Shown here piece by piece: positions 11,463-23,639 of a DNA stretch of 64,000 bases. The notes under the pieces were generated by a model that did not search any database, had not been told where the DNA came from, and saw nothing but the letters and a program-made list of their open reading frames with translations. Each line of letters begins with the position of its first letter. The stretch's first letter is position 1. This DNA is from Euglena gracilis. Its lineage: Eukaryota; Euglenida; Euglenophyceae; Euglenales. The stretch lies in contig CP154954.1 in NCBI GenBank assembly GCA_039621445.1, positions 66,471,754-66,535,753 on the forward strand, in the 5' to 3' direction. Position numbers and translations under genes: made by a program.

Positions 11463-11540
11463 CGCCCAAGTGAAGTTGAGGAATTGGAGCACGTCAAGGT
11501 GGCAGAAATTGATGACGAGAGAGTGGATCAGAAAGCAGGA
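11463..11540 (-). CDS. Membrane-helix exon INF-HLDVLQFL (copy A)
   Basis: The minus strand reads HSLVINFCHLDVLQFLNFTW then AH. Copy B (40572-40650) reads HALIINFIHLDVLQFLNLTW. Of the roughly 70 compared bases, changes are concentrated at third positions (for example CTT/CTC, GAC/GAT, AAC/AAT), which is strong evidence for a translated frame. It is hydrophobic enough for a membrane or re-entrant helix. Both borders are uncertain; no GT follows, and TGGGC|GC or TGGGCC is at the 3' end. Confidence 0.72.
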
Positions 11541-11988
11541 TTGGGCGAAACAACCTCCCATAATATGTGCTGTATCAAACTGTGTGGGCGCAAATAACTC
11601 ACCCCCTGGTTGAGCGCAAGTTTTCAAATAATTGCCGCTGGTGCTCGGCCGACTGTACACCACCAATATGTTGGACTTCAAACTTCAAAATCAAAAGAAA
11701 CTCAGTTTGATGAAGCAACGAACCCCCCTAAGACGGAGCGAGCGTCCACAAAAGGGCACCCCCTAGCTGACAAACCAAACAACGGAGAAAAAGTGAAGTT
11801 GGACTGCGCAAAAAAGTGCGGTGCGGATCAAAACAGAGGTGGCATCACAGTCACATCCCTCAGACGGAGGTAAAACAACAGAAACTGGTATCGGATATTG
11901 GATGCCACCCTACGACACAGAACGGACCCGCCAGTTGCTCTCGAGTGTTTAAAAAAAACAAACTTGCCCAGGACATCCTGCTGTCTGG

Positions 11989-12048
11989 GCACCAGAGGTA
12001 CTTCCGACCCAGCTCCACACTGACATACCGGTGTAAAGTGTTGTAGGC
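11989..12048 (-). CDS. LGRKYLWC exon (copy A)
   Basis: The minus strand reads AYNTLHRYVSVELGRKYLWC; copy B at 40993-41091 reads DILHKYLGAELGRKYLWC at its end. A different frame gives an apparently conserved WVGSTSGAQ, but the substitutions favour the LGRKYLWC frame. The exon probably starts after GTGAG. The 3' end is followed by CCAGACAG in A and TCAGGGTG in B, that is by a CAG start, as in the transposon-like introns. Confidence 0.6.
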
Positions 12049-13329
12049 TCACCGGTGGCTCGGCGCAGTAAGTAAGCTGCAACGGACCAGACCTCCAAGA
12101 CATTCAAACTTCCAGAAAGCAGGAATCCACTTTTCAAAGTGGGTGCTTCTGACTTTGGACGTTTCTTTGGCATTCCCGCATCACGCCTTCCCTGAATGAC
12201 CAGCCTGAACAACGGAGGTTTCACAAGGGGGAGGGGGCAGGGTGGGCCCCGGCCAGGCTTTCATTTAGTGCGCCGCGGCGAAGTTTGCCGCAGCGCAAAA
12301 AAAATCCGCGGTGCACAATCGAATTTTTGCCGCGGCACATCCGCGGCGCACCTGAAACACTGCCGCGGCGCACCAACAACGCACCCGTGGCGGACCAATG
12401 ACGTTCCCGTGGCACATGCTTCTTTTTTGTCGCGGCACGGGACTGCAAAAGCGCTCAAACCCGGTCTTTGACATGATAGCACCAGCCTTTGCATTTCGTG
12501 AACTCTGCCAGGGAAACAAAAGAAAACTCGCAAAGAAGTTCACTCCCTGTCGGCAAATACCCTTCTCGGCCATGGTCGAGAAAATATCAAAGAGGTCGGA
12601 TAGGGGATAATTGGGATGGCTACGCCGCGGCGCAGGCGGCGCTGTCGCGGTGCACAAGGCGCTGCCGCAGCGCACGCGGCGCTGCCGCAGTGCATGCGGC
12701 ACACAGAAGGAAATCTTCCTCGGCGCATGTGGCCACAAAGTTTACGGTGCCGCGGCGCACGCGGTGCAATATTTTTTTCCGCGGCACACTAAATGAAAGT
12801 CTGGTCCCGGCTGAGCCCCCCCCCCCCTTCTGGGGGAGTCGGGCCGGGCCGGTGGGTACCCTGCCAGAGCAGGGTTTTCCTCTTCTTTTTTTGGCGCGAA
12901 TCGCCGAAAAAATCTTTGGACCAATAATTGACCCCCCAAAAGTGGGTCCCTCCTAGCCCCCCCGGAGGGTGGGGGGGGGTGGGTCTGGACCCCCCGACCC
13001 CCCGAGGTCCAAAAAAAACCTCTGCCGTGGTGGAGCTGACAGGCAAGAATCCGAGCGCTGTCAGCTATTTGTGAGAAAGGAAACAGTGGCAATTTGAAGC
13101 TGCTGTAACTGTCACATTCACATTTGGTTGCAACTTCGCGGGTCACAAAACTGAAACAAATATCTGCACCGCTGGAAGGGAGGTGGTTTAAAAAACCGGA
13201 CCACAGCAACAAATTCGGGTTGACATTGTATAAACGAACCCCATCCTCACCGGATTGATAAAATGAATTCTCTCAATTTGCGTTGTGAACATGGGCCAGG
13301 TGGGTCATTCGGCAAAGTTTGAAACACGC
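12049..13329 (-). other. Intron of copy A carrying a GCCGCGG element
   Basis: Most of this intron is the 550-bp element at 12254-12803, followed by a C/G-run segment (12812-13020) with GACCCCCC and GGGTCC words on opposite sides. No exon was recognised. Confidence 0.5.
12254..12803. mobile_element. GCCGCGG-rich DNA element with 8-bp flanking duplication
   Basis: The left end is CAGGCTTTCATTTAGTGCGC and the right end CACACTAAATGAAAGTCTG, forming terminal inverted repeats over about 20 bp. The flanks GCCCCGGC (12246-12253) and GTCCCGGC (12804-12811) match at 7 of 8. Inside are many GCCGCGGCGCAC-like words near both ends and an AT-richer middle. The 8-bp duplication and CAG...CTG ends are those of hAT transposons. 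It encodes no transposase, so it is non-autonomous. Confidence 0.75.
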
Positions 13330-13465
13330 GCCAAGCCAGCCCCTCATTCTGCTGCAACGCTGCGAACACCTCCGCCAGCACAGTGGATTCGATGATGCGC
13401 ATTTCCTCCCCGACGTTGACGTGGACGGAGCAGGCGATCCAGGTGATCAGCACCAGATTTGTCAG
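13330..13465 (-). CDS. Membrane plus LAEVFAALQQ exon (copy A)
   Basis: The minus strand reads LTNLVLITWIACSVHVNVGE followed by an acidic linker and LAEVFAALQQNEGLAW. Copy B (45598-45737) reads NLVLIAWIAVCVHLNTSED and LAEVFAALQQSGRLAW. The first part is a membrane helix and the second a conserved amphipathic helix. Both copies have AG before the exon (CGCCAG; GGATAG) and TGGC followed by GC at the end (GCGTGT; GCACAC), a shared GC donor. One of the clearest exon pairs. Confidence 0.78.
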
Positions 13466-14408
13466 CTGGCGGCTGTGGGCTGGTGGATGTTGCACGTGCA
13501 AAATGCACACAAAAAATCATTTTACTGCAATTATTATATAACAAAAATTATCAAACAAAAGATATCTGACCGCGATACCTTAGGGTGCTCATTTTTGGAA
13601 CGCACCATGTTTGAAACGCCGCAATCAGACAAACAGAATTGTGATGGCATTCCGGAGGTTGAAAGATTGAGCGGCCAGGACGCCCCGCAGACCAGGTTGT
13701 ACGTGTGTGCTTGGATGCAGCGGCCCAGAACCTGCCTTGGCGTGGAGGAGGGACACAGAGGAAGCAAACCACGAACACGCTGCAGCATTGCTGTCCCCTC
13801 AGTGCTCTTCGGTCCCGCTTTTTTCCGTGTGCAGTTTGACCACGGAATGGGTTGCATGGGAGAGAAAATGTGAAATCATCTGAATATGAAACAAAAGAAG
13901 AACGGAATAGGGTATGTAATGCTCCAGATTCAAATGGGCCTCCGGGTGCGAAGAGAGGTCAACATACTTCAAACAGACAGGGCGACTCTAAGTTCCATAT
14001 TTTGGCAATGTCCAGGCAAACCAGGGACCTTGTCCCCACCCCCCAGACCTCCTGGCCATCTTGCAAACAGTTGCATCTCTTTTTCGTCTATGAGATTCCG
14101 GCTGTACAGAGGTTTCCAAAGGACAGAGAGATGTGTCGTGTCTGTGGGATCCGGCAAATCCCCAATCCCCTTGGCACCCCGGTTGGCACCAAATAATGTT
14201 CATTTCACACCCTTGAAGAACACAGCTCATTTTGTAACTTTGAATTGGAAAAAGTCTAACAGACTAGTTTTAGACTAATTAATTGACTAAAAGAATATAG
14301 ACTTGTTTCTTTTGAAGGCAGCGTTTACTTTGCGGCTCGGGTGGTTCTGTCGGTTGATGACTTGCATGGGTCTCTGCAATCCCTGTGCTTTCATTTGCAA
14401 ATAGGCTG
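13466..14408 (-). other. Intron of copy A with two open segments
   Basis: Two minus-strand stretches look exon-like but have no copy B partner: 13660-13790 (QVLGRCIQAHTYNLVCGASW) and 14020-14165 (LSVLWKPLYSRNLIDEKEMQ). They could be extra exons of copy A or chance. The remainder shows nothing recognisable. Confidence 0.3.
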
Positions 14409-14495
14409 CTGGGTTGAAGAAGGGAATGTGAATGAAGGCCAGCATCACAGCCAAAATACCAAATGGGATGAAATAGAGGGTGGCAGAGGAGCCCA
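14409..14495 (-). CDS. Membrane-helix exon LYFIPFGIL (copy A)
   Basis: The minus strand reads LYFIPFGILAVMLAFIHIPF then FNP. Copy B (46357-46437) reads LYFIPFIVLGFMLAFIHISC then LNP. Silent changes (ATT/ATC, CCA/CCT) support the frame. It is an apolar helix of membrane-spanning length, lying 5' of the LAEVF exon in both copies. The frame stays open past NP in A (AAYLQMKAQG), but similarity to B ends there. Confidence 0.74.
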
Positions 14496-17400
14496 GAAGG
14501 CGAGGAAAACATTACTGAGTGGGCATGGATAGCCATGGTCACACGACGAATGGCACGGTGCATCAATTGGCACAAAAAAAGGCAGGATACAACCTATGCC
14601 TCATAGAGTCATGGAAGGGTAGGAGTTTTAGACTACAATTAGGCATAACTATTTTCCTACCTTTAGGGAAAGCTAGGTCTATACAACTTAACAAGGCCTA
14701 CAAATTAAAGCATAACACAGGCCGAAAAATATATCCGTTCAAGAACCGTCCCCCCCCCCGGAGGGGCCCCGCCAAGGGGTGGGTGGGGGGACCCCCCTCC
14801 CCCCCCCGGTCTTGAGAAAAAGCCCCTGTTTAGCACACACATGCGACCCCTCTTGCTTTCTTTCTTTCTTTTTGGTTTCCGAGAGTGGGTGGGTGGGTGT
14901 CTTGGGGCTGCTGGATGAATAAACGCCATAATGTTGTGTGGATTCCAAGAATGGTGCAGCCCATGCCAAAAACAGCACTTTTTCAATTTCAAATTTTCAA
15001 AAAAATTTCTTCGGGCCCGAAAAGTCATATCCCCCCTGGGGGACCCCCCCGGGGGGGGGGGGGGCTTCGGCCGACCCACCCTACCCTACCCCAACCCTAC
15101 CCCCCCCCCCCCCGCTCCCCCCGGGGGGTCCACGACTAAAAAAAACCCCCTGGTGCTAAATGAATCTGGTCCTGCATCTGGGAGGCTCCACCTTAGAAGA
15201 ACATTAGAAGAATGGAGCCAGTGGAGCCAAAAAATCTGTCAGTCACTCTGGAAAAAAAAAACACAACCCAGGGGGGGGGGGTGGACAGCACTGAGCAATG
15301 ATGTATGGTCGACGGCAAAAAAAATGGATGTAGGGTGAAACCGCTGCTGGGGTAAGAATGACACAATGTTGAACGTTCATTGTTTGATTTTCACTGCGCA
15401 GAGTGCCCATGGTGCATACACATGTTACGCACTTGGGGCAAACAGAAAATGGTATCCTTTGGACTGTGGTGCGATGGGCAACGAAGCTGTTGCTAAACAA
15501 TATTGTTAAATCACCCAAAGTGATAGGTTCGGGGATCCTCTGAACAGCAAAAGCCAAATCTGGGTGACGATACCAGCCATACTTGTTACAGCGCACGAAC
15601 AATCCCGAAGGCAGACATGGTTTCAGGAAATGAAATGTGAAGACAAATCATCAAAAATGCATCTTGCGATGATATAGCATTCGTCTAAATAACAATAATT
15701 GTAATAATTGTATCTCACAGAACGCAAATGGATTGTGCACCACCTACGACATCGGGCAGCCAGGTGGGCAAAAATTTCGGACCCCGCTTCCATGCAAATC
15801 CTGGCTTGTATAAAATAAAAAGCACGGCCGAAATTGAAAGGACAAAAAACGGGGGGTGGTTTTATGGCCAAACCACAGGGGAAAAAACCTGGCTAGGAAT
15901 AAAAACTGGCACTTTGAGACAAAAGTGTTAATTCTCCGTTTTATTTTTGGATCCATTGTTGAAAGCATTTAATATGCAAAAAAAAAACAACATCTCAACA
16001 CATCAACCTTCAGAAATTTTCTTCGAAATTTTTTGAGCTACTTCTCACAGATATAACACAGAAAAAATCTTTTAGGAAGATCCCGTCACCTTCCACCAAG
16101 ATGGGTAATGAGGTGATGGTGCTCAGGCCAAGATGGTGCTTAGCCCAGGGAGGGGGTAATGAGTTTCCGCCCATAGATTTCCACCCCTGCCAACCAGGGG
16201 GCCCCTGGGCACCGTTTCCAGGGAAACACCCGCGCTTTCAACAAACGATTTCCCAGTAGTACGCCAGGCCCCCTTGAAAAAATGGTGAAAACTCGCGGTT
16301 TTTTCCCGTCCCTGTTCTCTTTCCGTCGGCCTGGAAAAACCTGGGCCCGGCCTCCAAGGCTTCAACCACAGTCCCCCCCCCCCCCCCATTTGGGTTGTGG
16401 CGTGGGGTGAAAGGCGGTTTGGCCAGGCACGGCGTGCCCCCTTTTCTTTTTTTTTTTCACACTCCCTTGGGGGGAGAGGTGTGCCCCGGGGGGGGGGGGG
16501 CCCCCCCCCCCCCCCCCCCCCCCCTTTGGGTGGCCAGGGGGGGGGGGACCCAAGACCAGCCAGACCGAGGGCCGTTTAAGGCAGAGCACCGCCCATCGGC
16601 GGCCAAGGAGGCCTTTTTGTGCGATGGCATTGCCCCCCCCCCCGGAGGGGAGGTCCAAAGGTTTCTTCCCAAAGCCTGGCCATGGCACCCACCTTGTCCA
16701 CAACACCCGGGGGCTACTGGGGTGCAGTCCCTAATTCAAGCGTCCTTTCCGTGGTAATAATGCTGAAGATATTTAAAAGTTGGGTGAAACTTTAAAAAAT
16801 AAATTTGTCGGGGAGACTTCAGGGGGACAAGCGTTGGGGGTGACAATTTACGAGAGGATCCGAAGGAGGCCAAACACAAAATAGCCTGAAAAGCCCACCA
16901 CCCCCCCCGAATCTGTGTTTCTATCTTATTGCAAGCTGCGAAAACATGTTGTGTGTACCTGTCCTGGACCTCGCCCCTCGGTATCGGATGTTGAAGCAAT
17001 CTTGGAGTTTGTGCATTTGCAACATTTGGGACAGCTCCCACATCAATGCCTGAGAGGTTGGGTAAACTTGCCATCCAGCCTTTTGGGACCTTGGGGCCTC
17101 TGGAGGGTCACGTAAGATGTCTCTTGAGGGGAACTCAGAAAATATATCTTGGAAAAGATGCAGTGCAGCAAAAATCTGATGTGTGGTTCTGATTCCCCCA
17201 ACAGTCCAACATCTCACAACGGGCTCAGTTGGAACCTTGTTTCAGGGGGTCAGATGCTCTTTGGCACCTTGCAACAAAGACGAGCAGGAAAAACTCCCAG
17301 CTGGGTCCCGGACACGATCTTCAAAAAACCATGTCCAGAGATTTCCCCCCCTTAAAATCTGAAAGACTTCATTCAAATAATAACCCCCACGGATGTTATC

Positions 17401-17654
17401 TGGTTGGACGAAATACTCCCCAGTTTCGAAAAGTATCCCCAGCGGATACGGCACTCCACCACTCCGCCGTCAGGAGGGGAACACCTAAATATATATCAGT
17501 AGAATTCTCAAAAGAATCACTTGAACCAGGTCCATTTTTTATTTAAACGTGTCCAAAATTCTGACAATTGAGTGGGGTCCCACCATTGTCGCTGCTCCTA
17601 TTGCCAGACAGCATCAGAATTCAATCAGGGTGGGAGGTGATTAGCCCCTCCAAA
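14496..17654 (-). other. Long intron or intergenic stretch in the 5' part of copy A
   Basis: It contains poly-C/poly-G blocks (15028-15060, 15100-15115, 16485-16525), an open segment at 15243-15602 listed separately, and an amphipathic minus-strand segment at 16955-17060 (ALMWELSQMLQMHKLQDCF) that might be an exon. The rest is non-coding by appearance. Confidence 0.35.
15243..15602 (-). CDS. Unassigned open frame
   Basis: About 119 codons are open on the minus strand, with varied composition: GWYRHPDLAFAVQRIPEPIT, then LFSNSFVAHRTTVQRIPF and a Cys-rich stretch (CPKCVTCVC). It sits between the N-terminal exon and the first membrane exon of copy A. No family was recognised and no copy B match found. 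It may be an exon or a chance ORF. Confidence 0.3.
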   Translation of the reverse strand: MFVRCNKYGWYRHPDLAFAVQRIPEPITLGDLTILFSNSFVAHRTTVQRIPFSVCPKCVTCVCTMGTLRSENQTMNVQHCVILTPAAVSPYIHFFCRRPYIIAQCCPPPPPGLCFFFPE

Positions 17655-17790
17655 AGACGCTATCCCGCAAACCAGTGCAGGGAAGCCTGCCCTCCATTTC
17701 CGGCTGGCTGAAGCGCAGGTTACGCCACAAGGGATGTCGGCGAATGAGGGCGCGAAGCCAGCGTGGGCCATTCGAAAGAATGACCGGCAC
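17655..17790 (-). CDS. Probable N-terminal exon (copy A)
   Basis: One minus-strand frame reads RWLRALIRRHPLWRNLRFSQ then PEMEGRL. Copy B at 51150-51285 has RMYSAVQRLLQSRGLRFNQ then SEVEHRL; the shared core is LRF-x-Q-x-E-x-E-x-RL. Two other frames are also open here (one apolar, SIGLAAPALPLLLYVS), so the call rests only on the match to copy B. No start codon was assigned. Confidence 0.42.
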
Positions 17791-18378
17791 CATTCCCGTG
17801 TGCTGCGACGAGACACGTACAGCAGCAACGGCAACGCTGGCGCCGCCAGTCCGATGGACCCAAAGCAACTATCGCAGTAGTGGCATCAAATACCGACCCC
17901 CCCCCATGAAAACAGCCACCTGACAGGGTCAGCGTCAGGGGGGAAAAAGTGAGAAAATGAGGGATTTTTTGAATTTTCCGGCGTGCAGCACCAGAACAAA
18001 ATTTGTCGTCGTTCTCGGAACCTGGCAAGAAGTAGAGGGTCCGGACACCCCCTCCCAACATCTGCGGGGGGTCTGGACCCCCCCCCCCACCACCTGACCC
18101 CAGAGGAGGAGTCGGGACCCCCCCCTCAACCACCATCTTCAAAAAACCGAGAGGTTCCCAGACATCCCTGCCCCCCCCCCAGTTAATAAACAAGCGGGTC
18201 TTTCGGTGACCAACCTTTCCAAAAAAGAAAAGACTCCTGGATGCAATCAACCAGGACGTATTTGCAGATAGCTTCCGGACCCCTGTGCCTCCAAAATGAA
18301 ACAGCTGGAATTCGTCGGCAAATTTTGGCAGCCTAAATTTTTGTAACCTTCCAGCTCCTATGTGGGCACCTTCGCCAC

Positions 18379-18519
<141 letters not shown>

Positions 18520-19079
18520 CTGGCGCGTGCGTGGTGCACAACAGAAAAGACAGGCAAAGAAAATACAAGGCCGTCGTGCTTGGTCAGGTCAAGGATTACA
18601 GCATTGGTAATTTTGGGCCGGATAATCGGGGGGCGGCACAGAAGGAGGGGGGTCGGTGGGAATGCACGGTGAGGGGAAGTCCACGTTGTCAGAGACAAGG
18701 CGGCTCTGCCAGGAATGCAAAGCAACGCTCGCCAGCGCAAGTCCATCGTGCTGGAGGGCCAGGAAATAGTCCAGCTGGAGGGGGTGGGGGGGGGGGGGGG
18801 GCAAATTAAAAAAAATGAAATGTCAATAAAGTGCAAATAAAAGAATGAAAAATGAACAGAAAAGAATGCTGGAATGGGTAGTGGACTCAGAATCTGAACC
18901 CACGGAAACAGAGGGTGAAAGGCAGTGGAAAAGACCGCACACTTAGCACCCCCTGGAGGGCAAAACTAGCAAAAAGATTAAAAAAAAATCCTGTGCGAAA
19001 ACTTGATGGCAAAAAAAAAAAACAATACCAAAATGAAAACGCCACAATCAATAATAAATAGACTGCCTAAATAAGCCAG

Positions 19080-19150
19080 ATTCCCAAACCCACTTCCGTT
19101 GAGCCCAGAGGTCAGACAATCATAAATTTGGCCCAAAACCAACCAGAACA
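19080..19150 (-). CDS. Exon-like segment LVLGQIYDCL, unit 1
   Basis: The minus strand reads LVLGQIYDCLTSGLNGSGF then GNLAYL. The duplicate at 19950-20035 reads the same with two in-frame 3-bp differences and one silent change. That pattern suggests the frame was translated after or before duplication. No family recognised; it may be an upstream exon of copy A. Confidence 0.38.
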
Positions 19151-19949
19151 AAGAGCGGAAGAAAGCGGCGAAATGATGCAGGGGGAAGGGGGGTCCGGAC
19201 AACGGTGGGAAGCAGAAGGTGGGACCATGAGCAAAGTGTGGCCAGCAAGGGTTAACCAGGAAAAGGTGGAAAGCACTGAGGAAAAGGGAAAACAACTTGA
19301 GGAAGACTTCAAAAAAAAGCAAAACATAACAAGAAAAATTCAAAAATGTGTCAGAAAAAGTGCGTGACACGGGGGGGGGGCACATCAAACGATTCACAAA
19401 ACGGGGGCAGGGCACATCGGTCCGGGGCGGAAGGGGGGGGGAACAACCATATGTCTCAGGGAGAACATGCACCCCATCCAGAACGGCGGATTGCCGAGGT
19501 GGAAGGGAACAACCTCGTCAGGATCGTGATGGTTGAGGGAACAAGGTCACCCACCCACCCTTTCCCTTCGGGGGGGGGGGGGGCAAATTTTCTAAATGTC
19601 CACTCAAAAACGCCCACCCACTCAAAAACCCCGGGAATGGTCGCAGAGTAGTCAGACCCAGATCTTAACCCAGGAATACAAGGTAGCCAGGAAATTTTTC
19701 AGGAATTTTTTGCGGTTGAAAGCTCACCCAGGAACTTGAGAACAGACAAATTGGGAACAGACCTCCCTGCTGGGAGGGGTCCACAGAAAACTAGAAATTT
19801 GTAATAATCGCAGTCAACCATGCTATGGTGCGAAAACTTTGATGGCAAAAAGTTTCATGTGCTTGACGACAAATGAAAATACAATCCTGTACCAATCTTC
19901 CCAATCCAATAACTTTTGATAGGACTGCGATTGATTGTACAAATAAGCC

Positions 19950-20035
19950 AGATTCCTTTCAAACCCACTTCCGTTCAGCCCAGCCAAGGTCAGACAATCA
20001 TAAATTTGGCCCAAAACCAACCAGTGTGCAGAGTG
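19950..20035 (-). CDS. Exon-like segment LVLGQIYDCL, unit 2
   Basis: The minus strand reads WLVLGQIYDCLTLAGLNGSG then FERNLAYL. Compared with unit 1 it has one extra codon in LTLAG and one in FERN, both whole codons. The borders are unknown. Confidence 0.38.
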
Positions 20036-22139
20036 ACCTTTCACAGCGGCCGCCACAACCCACATATCCAAACGGTTCAGCTGGAAGGAAAGGGGCGCTT
20101 CTGGACAATGTTGCAGGCAGGTTGGGATTCCGGCAGCAACGTTTGTGGCGCCCAGCAAGCAATGAAGGGAGGGAGGGAAGGGTGGACATCACGTTCCGGG
20201 AACAGATCAAACGTCACTTAAGGCTCAGGAAACTTCTTGAGGAAAAAGGTGGATATAATAAATATTTTCCCACAACCAGAACATGGACTTCAACAAACAA
20301 GCAAAAACATCGCCTCCCTAGTCCAAGACAGACCAATGTTCAATGGCACGGTGTGTCAACGCCACTGTTGTTCAACGAGAAACCTCAGGTAGTCTTCCGG
20401 AAAAGTGCTGTTGACACATCAAAAAGATTCATTCCTGTCTTCCAGAAGCACAGGAATTGCATACATGTTCAACCTATCACTATATGTCTCAGTGCTGGCG
20501 GACCTGTCAGGTGACAGTTGCCCGGAAGGGAACAACCACTCCCTTCCAAGGTCCAGACATTCTGGCGGATTGCCGAGGTGGACAGGTTCCAAAATGAACC
20601 AAACAGAAAACGCATGACTTCGTGATGGTGGTTGAGGTTGAGCAAAAGTCTAGGTCAGGAACATAGATTCGCTTAGCGACCCTGCGGGGGGGGGGGGGGC
20701 ACTTTTCTGCTGGCCCAAACTCAAACCCAAAACACTCTCAAAAAACTTACGTAGGTCTAAAAAATCTATTCAGGAATTCTAGGCAAAAGGAGCCATAAAG
20801 GTGCCAGGGAAATATGCGAAAGGAAATTTTGGCTGTCAATAGGTCAATAAGCAGAGAAGAAGAGGACCAAAACAAACTAAATCGGCGGCGGAGGCCAATG
20901 AATGCTGGGGGGGGAGGGAAATGCCTGAGAAAAAAGCCTTAAAAATGTTGTAGGGTGGGGTGTATAGATGTTTGGGGATATATGACATAACATTTGAATA
21001 CACATATTTCTGCCACACCCTCCACACACGGAACACTGAGCTGGGATGCTGATTATATCAACAGGCTGGCGAAATACCTCCACAGCTTTGGCTTAACGGC
21101 TCCTCAGTCCCTGAAAACCCCTTTCGTGAGGCCCAGCCAGAGGCCCTCGGCACCCAAATGAGAGGTCAGGCATGGTTAGCGTGACAGAGGACAGTGAGGT
21201 GGGGGGAAATGGGAGGCACAAGAAGGGAGGAAGGGAGGGAGGGAAGCGACGACCCGCCCGGGAACGCAGTCATCTCCCAGGCAACCGCAGGGGGGAAATG
21301 CCATTGCATCTGAGCAAAATGAGACGACTAAAATGGGAGAAAGCGCGAAAAATACAAATTGGCATTATAATTACGGATTGTGAAACGCGCATGTGTGGGA
21401 GACAAAAATCTCGGAAAAAATGCCGTAAATTTTTGACTGTTTTTTTACAAAATTTTCGCCCACTGTACATTCTTGTCCATTGTATGTGGTGAACACGTTC
21501 GTATGGCAGGGCAGCTGCAACATGACAAGTTGGGCAACACAACAGGGAGGAGGTTAGCACAGAGAGGGAATAACAAACTCCCACCCATTTCCAGAAGTGG
21601 CCCAGAGACTTAGGAGTCCCCAGGACCAGGCATTTCTCAGGAGACTTGAAAAAACCTTAAAAAAACTTAAAAGGCTGTAAAAAATTTTAAAATTCAAAAT
21701 TTTAAATTTTCAAAATCAGTCCAGCTAAAGGCAGCACAACAGATCTTCGGCTGTGCAATGGCTCCCTTCCCCCAACTCTTTGGATGCGATCCAAGAGAGG
21801 TCCCTCAAGAACACCTCACACTGACTGAATGAAGCAATCATTGAGGGCCAGAGGAAATTCGAGTCGGTTCAGTGTCTGAGAGATGGAGGGGTTCACACAA
21901 GTGCAATCGCTGCGTTGTATCGCTAATTTGCTGTCGCAAGACACACTGAAAAGCCTGGCGGGCCCAGAGCCCAATCTAGTTGGAATGCAGACGGTTAGGG
22001 AAACGGCGCCACGTTTCACTGAGAGCCCCAACAGAGGCTCGCCATTTTGTGCAGAGGTGGGAGGTAGGGTGTCCCATTTTTGGGGTGCATTTTGAGGCAC
22101 GGAGCAACTTTCTCTGGAAAGAGGCATACAGACCCAGCA

Positions 22140-22290
22140 CAGGCACCAGTCCTTTCGGTGTGCTTTCCAGCTGGGCACTTGCATCATATTTCGGTTCCCT
22201 TTCTTTTGACTTCTGCTGTCCATTTTTTTTTCTAAGGTGAACGATGGCCTTGGTGAACATCCCCATAGGCACCAACCAGCTTTGAATGCC
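22140..22290 (-). CDS. Unassigned exon-like ORF
   Basis: The minus strand has an open frame with SWLVPMGMFTKAIVHLRKK followed by a basic, polar stretch and LVPVLGLYASFQRKLLR. A short apolar part followed by basic residues would fit a membrane-edge helix. No paralogue in copy B was found. Confidence 0.28.
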
Positions 22291-22789
22291 TGGCCCCGTG
22301 CGGTTGAGAGCCCCCCCCCCCCCACGCCAAAATAAGACCCTCTGGGCCGACCGAATAATCCAAAAACAACCCCAAATAAAGCCCCACAACAACACAAAGT
22401 GCCTGGGCCAGTGAGAAAATTCACTGAAAATCACCAAAAACCTCACTTTCACAATTCACAATCACAAACTTATCGAACGCCCACTATCAGACACAAACAT
22501 TGAAAATTTTGATATTTTGGGATCTTTGAAATCAATGAAATGAAAATCATGAAAAAAAAATCATGCCAATTTACACACAGCATGAAGCGCTGAAGTTGAA
22601 GGTTTTAAAATGTTTTGGGAACCCAAAAGAATGAGGATTTTTTGGGTTGGGGTTGGCCAAGAAAAAAAAATAAGTTTTCACCAAAAGAAAATGACCCCCT
22701 GGAGGTTTCCAGCAATAAAAAAAATGGATCCACAACTCAAACCAGGAATTTTGGGGGGGGGGGGGGGCTGGAGGGTCGAAATGGGTGGG

Positions 22790-22930
22790 TGCTCCACAAG
22801 CAATTGAGCTCTGGCCAAACCCTCGACAGGGTGAACCGCACAATGAGTATCTGTCACATCCATAGAAGATCCGTCTTGAAAGATCCCTGCAAGCGACGGC
22901 TCAAGCCTGGGCAACACATCCTGCTGGGCT
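22790..22930 (-). CDS. Unassigned exon-like ORF
   Basis: The minus strand reads DVLPRLEPSLAGIFQDGSS and on to HPVEGLARAQLLVEHP. Composition is typical of a soluble protein. The plus strand is also open, so strand is uncertain. Flanked by poly-G runs (22751-22766; 22936-22947). Confidence 0.27.
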
Positions 22931-23639
22931 CCTCCGGGGGGGGGGGGATGCATAGAAATCCTAAAATTGCGACACAGAAAAAACACAAACAGAAAAATTC
23001 AAATTCCATCATTAATCAGCAATTTTAACACCCTGAGATTTATGAACAGCCTGAGCACCTTTATCGCCAAAATTGAAAAGGGGAAAAAAACAGAATAACA
23101 GTGACTGATTGACTTCCACTTTCTAACTCATCTTCAGAATTCCAAGCGATTAAGTAGCCCACAACTTGCATTTTTGAAACCTTCTTTGCGCCATTTTTGC
23201 AATTTTTTATAAGGAAAATATTGTCAATCAGAAAAAAGTTTGTGAATCCTTCCCTCCTCAAGAGGTTCCTTCCCTCCGAAAGAGGTTGGAACCAGTTTTT
23301 TCTTGTTTTGTTCTGTTCAATGCCGCTCTCGGGGGAGAATCCTGGTCAGTAACCCCTTCCAAGGGGCAACTTAAGAATGGCAACAGCAGTACACAACAAA
23401 ATGCAGAAATCCTGTCTCCCACTTTCCTTTTGCTGTTACCCGGACCCCGGTTTCGCATGCTTCGCAGACCATTCCCATCCTGTGAAACACGCATTCTCCC
23501 CCCGGGGCAGATTGGGCTCGCCGCCAGAAAAAAAAGACCCTTCCGCCAGAAAAGAAAACCTTTCCGCCAGAAAAAAGCCGTTCCGCCCCAAACCAAAACC
23601 CCGGCAGGATACGCCCCCCAGGCCAAGCACCGTCTGGGG

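Larger units (their letters stand above)
18985..20800. repeat. Tandemly duplicated segment (two ~0.8-0.9 kb units)
   Basis: Unit 1 (about 18985-19760) and unit 2 (about 19820-20800) share, in order: GCGAAAAC-TTGATGGCAAAA, an ATAAGCCAGATTCC block, GACAATCATAAATTTGGCCC, GGATTGCCGAGGTGGA with a GGGAACAACC word, a GTGATGGT-GTTGAGG block and a poly-G run. Spacing between matching blocks is about 0.85-1.1 kb, with insertions in unit 2. Confidence 0.65.

Noticed and set aside
11949-12110. Frame WVGSTSGAQ shared by both copies
   Set aside because: The A/B differences are better explained by the LGRKYLWC frame, with proper acceptors and upstream stops.
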